Assembly: GCF_029542785.1 (NCBI RefSeq)
Contig: NC_083372.1
Coordinates: forward strand, 682,001-746,000
DNA length: 64,000 nt
Reading direction: 5' to 3'
DNA from: Malassezia japonica
Lineage: Eukaryota; Basidiomycota; Malasseziomycetes; Malasseziales; Malasseziaceae
Of the stretch, positions 59,046 through 64,000 are shown one piece after another. The translations under genes and the position numbers were made by a program. Each line of letters opens with the position of its first letter. Within the stretch, counting starts at the first letter, position 1. The notes under the pieces were generated by a model. That model was given only the letters and a program-made list of their open reading frames with translations, was not told the origin of the DNA and made no database searches.

Positions 59046-60534
59046 ATGGAAGCCTCGCCGGCCGCGCGTCCAGAGGCGAGTGGGTATGTGTCCGAGAGTG
59101 AGGACGAGCACGAGGAGGTTGCGCCGCTCGAAGGCATTGAGCTTGATTATACCCCCACGCACCCTCCCCCACGCTCGCTTCTGAGCCCGAAAGAGATTCT
59201 ATGGTACGTAGTGAGGCTCATGCAGGGTGACGGGTGTCGTGTTGGTCATGGTCTTTTTGCATCTCTCGCCGCAGTTCTTTATAATGCTGCCCTACTACCG
59301 CACGACGCGCTCGTTTTCGTTTGAGCAGCTGGTGCGCGTGCTTGGGATATTCAACGTGCTTGTGGCCTACATGTACATCACCTACTACCAGGCGGTGACG
59401 AGCGACGCGGGCGGCGTGCCGCCCCGCTGGACGCCCGACGAGGCAATGGCAGAGTACGGCGTCGAGCTCTCGTCCGAGCACCGCCGATTCTGCTACAAGT
59501 GCAACGCGTTCAAACCGCCTCGAGCGCACCACTGCAAGCAGTGCAAGCGGTGCGTGCTGCGGATGGACCATCACTGCCCGTGGATCGGAAACTGCGTCGG
59601 AAACGGAAACCACGCGCACTTTATGCGCTTTATTACGGCGCTGACCATTGCAGGGACGTACCTGCTCGCGATGCTGTGCCTGCGCGTCGTCGACTGGTGG
59701 AATACCGACTGGTACTTTGCGCGCCCGTCGACGTCCGAGGTCGTGATGCTCGTGCTGAACTACCTCGTGGGCATTCCGCCGATCCTGCTCACGAGCATCA
59801 TGATGTGGTACCAGATCTACCTGCTTGCGATCAACAACACTACCATCGAGACGCACGAGCTGGATCGTGTCATGCGGCAGATCCGCCGGGGACAGATCCC
59901 GTTTACCGAGTTCCCTTTCGACGTGGGCGTCTGGCGCAATTATACCGAGATCTTTGGCTCGAATATCCTCCTGTGGCCCTGGCCGTTTTCCAAGCCGGTG
60001 CACGACGGGCTCCTGTACCCTGTCTCGGCAGACGAACGTACGTTGCAATGCTCTCACCCAGCCGAAGTGCAGTTCCTGTGGCCGCCGCCGGATCCCCGCG
60101 CGCGCCAGCGCCGCCGGCACGACCTGCCCGACTCGGCGTTTACCTATGGCGATGAACAGCTGAACCCCGCGTTGCAGCCGTCCAACGCCGCGGAGCTCGC
60201 GCGGCACGCACAGCATTCGCTCAACGGCTCGCCCGGTGCCGAGGACGAGGACGAGGAGTTTGACTTTTCGCCACGCGTGCGCGTGCGCCGCGGCAGCGAG
60301 GGCCTCGAGGTGCGCCCACCGCAGTACAGCCGCATGTTTCTCGCAGATCCCGCGCAGGAATCGTCGAGTGGCGATGCGCCGTACGGCAGCTATCTCGAGT
60401 ACGGCGCCGAGGCGCCCACGGCCCCGGAAAAGTCCTCGCCCAAGATCGTCGACGTGAGCTTTGACGAAGACGAAATTCCTCTCGGCCACCTCGTCCGGCG
60501 GCACACGCACGATACCGGCGATCCTATCTCGTAG
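59046..60534 (+). CDS. PFA4: DHHC-type protein S-palmitoyltransferase, Pfa4-like
   Basis: An integral membrane enzyme that attaches palmitate to protein cysteines. Exons 59046-59203 and 59226-60534 (22-nt intron) give 488 residues. Membrane spans VVLVMVFLHLSPQFFIM and VLGIFNVLVAYMYITYY precede a DAGGVPPRW motif. The cysteine-rich domain RFCYKCNAFKPPRAHHCKQC, CVLRMDHHCPWIGNCVG with the catalytic DHHC at about 167 follows, then two more spans. The C-terminal 170 residues are acidic and low complexity. The assignment to Pfa4 rests on the order of motifs and the short N-terminus; other DHHC members are possible. Stop 3 bp from the PEX19 stop. Confidence 0.9.
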
Positions 60535-60537
60535 CGA

Positions 60538-61516
60538 CTACATAATGCTGCAGTTGTCGTCGCCACCCTCGCCGCCTAGCATACCATTGAGCCCGGCGAG
60601 CTCAGGGGGCATTTCGCCCAGCAGCTCCTGCGGGGGCGAGCCGAGCTCTTGCATCTCGGCCACTAGGTCGCCCACCTGCTTCTTCTTGGCGGCGTCCTTA
60701 TCGCTGTAGTCCTTGGCCTCAAACAGGCCGATAATCTCGCCCATGATCGCCTCTTGCTTCTTATACCGGCTCTTTTCCTCCTCACTCAGCTTCTTGCCCG
60801 CCTCCGAGTTGAAGTAGGCAGGGAAGCGCGAGTGCATATCCTTCAGGGGCTCGTACAGCACCTCCTTGTTCATCAGCTCCTCCATCATAGAGCTCAGCAT
60901 CTGCGTCAGCTCGGGCATCTCGCCGCCGCCACCCGCGCCACCGAGCGCCTCGAGCATCTGTGCAAGGTCCGCGTTGCCGTTGAGACCGAGGCCGGCAAAC
61001 GGATTGCCGTCGCTCGACGACGCGTTGCTCGCATCGGCGCTCGACTGCCGGAGCTTCTCCATTGTCGCCTGGACCACGTCCTGGAAACTCGCATCGGATG
61101 CTGGCGCATTCGGGGCTTCCTTTTTGGTCTCTGGCTCCTTGTCGCCCGCGCCTTGCCCGGCAAGCATGCGCTCAAACTGCTTCATCATCTCGTCCTCGGC
61201 CACCGCCTGGCTGCCTTGGCCGGACTCGGCACCGGTAGGGGGGGGCTGGGTGCCCGCCTGCCCACCGAGCTGCGCCATGAACGACTCCATGTTCTTGGTC
61301 AACTCCTTGACAAATTCATCAGAGAGGGGGTCCTCCGCGTCGCCCTCGCCCGACTCGGCCTTCGGCTCGGCCTCGGTCGTGCTCGGCGCGGCACTCTCGG
61401 ACGGAGGGGCAGCGGAAGCAGGCTTCTGCTGGAAGTCGTCGAGGACATCTGAATGAGCTAGAGCACCTACCGTCCAGGTCGTCCAAATCTTCCGCCGTTG
61501 GCTTCGGTGGGGACAT
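60538..61516 (-). CDS. PEX19: Peroxin 19, peroxisomal membrane protein import receptor
   Basis: Pex19 binds peroxisomal membrane proteins in the cytosol and delivers them to Pex3. Exons complement(61471-61516) and complement(60538-61448), 22-nt intron, give 318 residues. The splice joins AEDLDDLD to DVLDDFQQK, the acidic Pex3-binding N-terminus. FVKELTKNMESFMAQLG and FQDVVQATMEKL follow, then MMEELMNKEVLYEPLKDM and FPAYFNSEAGKKLSEEEKSR of the helical cargo-binding domain. The protein ends DDNCSIM, a CaaX box with Met, which predicts farnesylation as in other Pex19 proteins. It is divergent from the SET-domain gene by 70 bp. Confidence 0.95.
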
Positions 61517-61586
61517 TGCGGTGGAGAGGGAGCCGCCGGCTTCTTCTCCAATCCACGTGGCCCCGCGTTCCCCACCTCCACCTAGG

Positions 61587-62645
61587 ATGGAAGACGCGCT
61601 GGACGCATACGTGCAAGGCGCGTCGCGCGCGCCGTGCAAGGTCGCCGTGTCGGACCGTGTGCCAGGTAGGTGGCCTTTCTGATGAAGCGGGTCGCGGGCT
61701 GGTGCTCACGGCGGACGTCGAGCCGGGGGAGCTCGTGCTCGAAGTGCCGCCGAGCGTGCTGCTGAACTGCTCGTCGATGCACAAGCGCCATGCGCTTGGC
61801 AATGCGCCGCGGAAGAATGCATTTGAGAAGCGGGGGGCCGGCGGGCCTCTGTCATCACACCAGGTTATTTCGTGTGCGCTTGCGCAGTGGCGCGCAGGCG
61901 GGCGGCCGGATACCGTGCTCGCGCCTTTTCTCGTATCGCTGCCGGACGCATTTCCCACCGCCCCGCTGACGTGGGCCGTCGAGGGCGGCATGGAAAACAC
62001 AGATATTTTAAAATCACTGTCGCATACTGCACGCAGCCGCGCAGACCAAGTAAAGAGCCGCTTTGATCGCGACTGGCACCACATCGCCGAGGTAGGTGCG
62101 CCCAGCTGACGCAGATCACGTCCCAGGCCATGTACCAGGACATTTGGGCGTCGATGGGCATGTGTGGCACAGCACCGACAATATCCCAGCACGACTTTTT
62201 ATGGGGCTGGATGTGCACCAACTCGCGCTGTGTCTACATGGACTTGGGGTATGCACAGCACCCGGACAACTTTACGCTTGCGCCGCTACTTGATATGGCG
62301 AATCACACGGCCGTGCCGTGGCTTGAATGCAAGGTGCGCTACGATGTGCGTGGTGGCCTCGAGCTCCTTGCACCGAGCCAGCCCCGGCCAGAGCGCGCTG
62401 GGCGGCAGGGCTGGCGCAAGGGCGACGAGGTCTGCATTACGTACGGCGCGCACGCGAACACGACGCTCCTTGCCGAGTACGGGTTCGTGCTCCCCGCGGA
62501 TCTGCATCCCGACGATGCGTACTATACCGGGAATCGGTACAATGACGTCCTGCTCGACGAGGCCATCATCACTCTGCTGGATACCCAAGGCGATGTGGGG
62601 CAGTGGAAGCGTGAACTGCTCGAGAGCGAGGGTTACTGGGCGTAG
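61587..62645 (+). CDS. SET-domain protein lysine methyltransferase, SETD4/RKM type
   Basis: Exons 61587-61665, 61688-62091 and 62115-62645 (introns 22 and 23 nt) give 337 residues. The first splice restores RVPAGRGLVLTADVEPGEL, the GRGL SET start motif. Then come LSSHQVISCALAQWRAGGR, WGWMCTNSRCVYM, the SAM-binding and catalytic LLDMANHTAVPWLEC, and DEVCITYGAHANTTLLAEYG. The order fits the Rubisco-LSMT/SETD3-4/RKM branch that methylates non-histone proteins. A substrate-binding C-terminal domain is short here. The ATG at 61587 is the first that connects to the restored exon 1. Confidence 0.85.
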
Positions 62646-62739
62646 GTTTTCTGGCTGACGCAGCGACTATTCCATCCATCCCTCCCCCGCACCGGCGCAT
62701 CCGTCGCACCGCCTACACACGGCGCTGCGCCTGGTCTGT

Positions 62740-63063
62740 ATGGAGATCGACGAAGCGAAACGCCAAAAGACGCCGGGCGCACGGCCCGAGTCACGTACAC
62801 GCACCGATGCCGAGCGCGTATGGCGCCTCGTCACGCGCGGGGGCCGCGAGTCGATCTCGTCTGCCAACGAAGATGCGGTGCGCAAGCAACTCAGCACGCT
62901 ATGCAATGCGCTGCACGCGTCCCATGCCCAAAAGCTAGCCATGCTTGCTTCTATACAGGGTACTGATCCCGAGGCAATACGCATCGTACAGCAGGTGCTC
63001 TATGAAGAGCAGCGCATTGCGGAGCTAGTCCGTATTTCCGCTGAAAAAGGCGACGCGTGGTAA
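62740..63063 (+). CDS. Small hypothetical helical protein
   Basis: An open frame of 107 residues that I do not recognise. A charged N-terminus (MEIDEAKRQKTPGARPES) is followed by RVWRLVTRGGRESISSANED and long predicted helices (RKQLSTLCNALHASHAQKLA, IRIVQQVLYEEQRIAELVRI). It fills the whole gap between the SET gene and the TLC gene; its stop abuts the convergent TLC stop with no base between. The long helical pattern and position support a real gene. Confidence 0.65.
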   Translation: MEIDEAKRQKTPGARPESRTRTDAERVWRLVTRGGRESISSANEDAVRKQLSTLCNALHASHAQKLAMLASIQGTDPEAIRIVQQVLYEEQRIAELVRISAEKGDAW

Positions 63064-63876
63064 TTAGGTAGCCTTTTCCTTCGGCGCGAAGCGCTTTTGC
63101 ACGGCCTTGACCATCTTGGAGAACCAATAGTAGTTGAGCGTGTTGAGCACCATAAGGCCGATCGTGTAAAAGAGCTTGTAGCTCAGCGGCACAGGATGCG
63201 CGAGGAGATGCGACGGCGTCCAGACCGAGCTGATCAGGCGATACGAGATGACCACGCCCAGCACGAGGCGTACCGAGATGTACGTACCGAGCAGGAAGAA
63301 CGCATTAATGAGCTGTGCGCGCGATCCCGTCTTGCCGAGCTTGTCAAAGAACCAGTGAATGTTGAGGAACGGCGTGCTGGCCTCCCAGATGAGGATGCCG
63401 AGGCCGTCAAACATGAGGAAGGGATGGTAGACAAAGACCGCCGCCGTCATGGCCAGCGCGCCGTGCACCACAAACTGCAGGGACTCGAAGCGCGCCGACT
63501 GGATCACGTCCCACATAAAGTAGCCGAGAGACACGGCGTACATCTCGCCGACGGTGTAGTCGTAGCCCCACACCAGGTCGGTCTTGCTCTCGTCGACGTT
63601 GAGCCAAAAGTAGAGCGCAAGCGGCGAAATGATGGACGAGTGGATCAGCGAGACAAAGTGCATGTCCCACTGCACGCGCTTGCGCGCGCTCATTGCGCGC
63701 ATCGTCTTGGGAAAGAGTATCGGCGAGACGCCGGCCGACAGCAGCTGGACAGAGTACCACAGGAGCAGCGAGCGGATCACCGTAGCCACATGGTTCGGGA
63801 AGTACGGAAGTCCGAGCTGCTCACAGTAGGGTGTCGTCCAGATGCGGAGCTTGTCCGAAAGATGGACACTATTCAT
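63064..63876 (-). CDS. TLC-domain polytopic membrane protein (TLCD/TMEM56-like)
   Basis: A single exon of 270 residues. Six or so membrane spans (IRSLLLWYSVQLLSAGV, VSLIHSSIISPLALYF, FVVHGALAMTAAVFVYH, FLLGTYISVRLVLGVVISY, LFYTIGLMVLNTLNYYWF) carry TLC-family features: RVQWDMHFVSLIHSSI, VGEMYAVSLGYFMWDVI and WEASTPFLNIHWFFDKL. The end KAVQKRFAPKEKAT is lysine-rich. TLC proteins include ceramide synthases and lipid regulators; the ceramide synthase Lag1 motif with paired His is not seen, so a lipid-binding or membrane-composition role is more likely. The ATG at 63876 is the first in frame; 124 bp of upstream sequence remain in the window. Confidence 0.88.
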   Translation of the reverse strand: MNSVHLSDKLRIWTTPYCEQLGLPYFPNHVATVIRSLLLWYSVQLLSAGVSPILFPKTMRAMSARKRVQWDMHFVSLIHSSIISPLALYFWLNVDESKTDLVWGYDYTVGEMYAVSLGYFMWDVIQSARFESLQFVVHGALAMTAAVFVYHPFLMFDGLGILIWEASTPFLNIHWFFDKLGKTGSRAQLINAFFLLGTYISVRLVLGVVISYRLISSVWTPSHLLAHPVPLSYKLFYTIGLMVLNTLNYYWFSKMVKAVQKRFAPKEKAT

Positions 63877-64000
63877 TGTCGTCTTCCGAAATGAACCCGG
63901 CGGGAACCGGCCCTAAAAAAGATCGGGCTGTCATCGGGAAAAGTCCCATGATGCGGGGTAAAGGGTTGGGTACGGTGGCGGGGTCAGGAGGAAGGGAGTG

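Overview
This window is dense, GC-rich fungal nuclear DNA carrying 37 protein-coding genes on both strands. Gene content (fungal ribosomal proteins, SAR1, RPT3, SPT6, a Met30/SconB F-box protein, a Zn2Cys6 regulator, HRD1, PEX19, myosin I), very small intergenic gaps and extremely short introns all fit a compact basidiomycete yeast genome. I infer a Malassezia-like member of Ustilaginomycotina; no search was run, so the species is not established. I found no tRNA or rRNA genes, transposons, CRISPR arrays or horizontally acquired blocks.

Layout. 1-6 kb: the 3' end of a GSK-3 kinase, the COPII GTPase SAR1 (eight exons), RPL26 with a 382-nt intron, and a Met30/SconB-type F-box/WD40 protein. 6-15.5 kb: a truncated Aim41/YqeY protein, a membrane cytochrome P450, MON2, an unrecognised coiled-coil tail-anchored protein, and pyrroline-5-carboxylate reductase. 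16-24.6 kb: proteasome ATPase RPT3, a Set9-type histone methyltransferase, and SPT6. 24.7-35 kb: a Sog2-like protein without leucine-rich repeats, an RBM5/10-like RNA-binding protein, dynamitin, glucosidase I, a Smi1/Knr4 protein and an unrecognised polytopic membrane protein. 35-46.4 kb: the GID E3 subunit RMD5, PLP2, a GST-like protein, a SmgGDS-like armadillo protein, a CoA-binding-fold protein, a single-pass membrane protein, a C2H2 factor and NAD kinase. 46.5-64 kb: HRD1, MRPL6, RPL34, a large Zn2Cys6 factor, an acyl-protein thioesterase, myosin I, a DHHC palmitoyltransferase, PEX19, a SET methyltransferase, a small unknown protein and a TLC-domain protein.

The genes are mostly unrelated housekeeping functions, with no operon or metabolic cluster. 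What unites the window is its architecture. I could place 37 coding introns by restoring conserved protein sequence across breaks in frame. Eighteen are exactly 22 nt and four are 23 nt. All eighteen 22-mers fit one template: GTASGT, seven free bases, YTNAY, two bases, AG, so the presumed branch adenosine is always nucleotide 17. Longer introns are concentrated in SAR1, the two ribosomal protein genes, the GST gene and the Met30 gene. This near-fixed minimal intron is the most interesting signal here.

Convergent neighbours are packed extremely tightly: one pair overlaps by 23 bp, one pair has directly abutting stop codons, and another is 3 bp apart. Several proteins also appear reduced or altered relative to their families: Sog2 without LRRs, the RBM5-like protein with an eroded G-patch, Aim41 lacking half its domain, and myosin I without an acidic tail.
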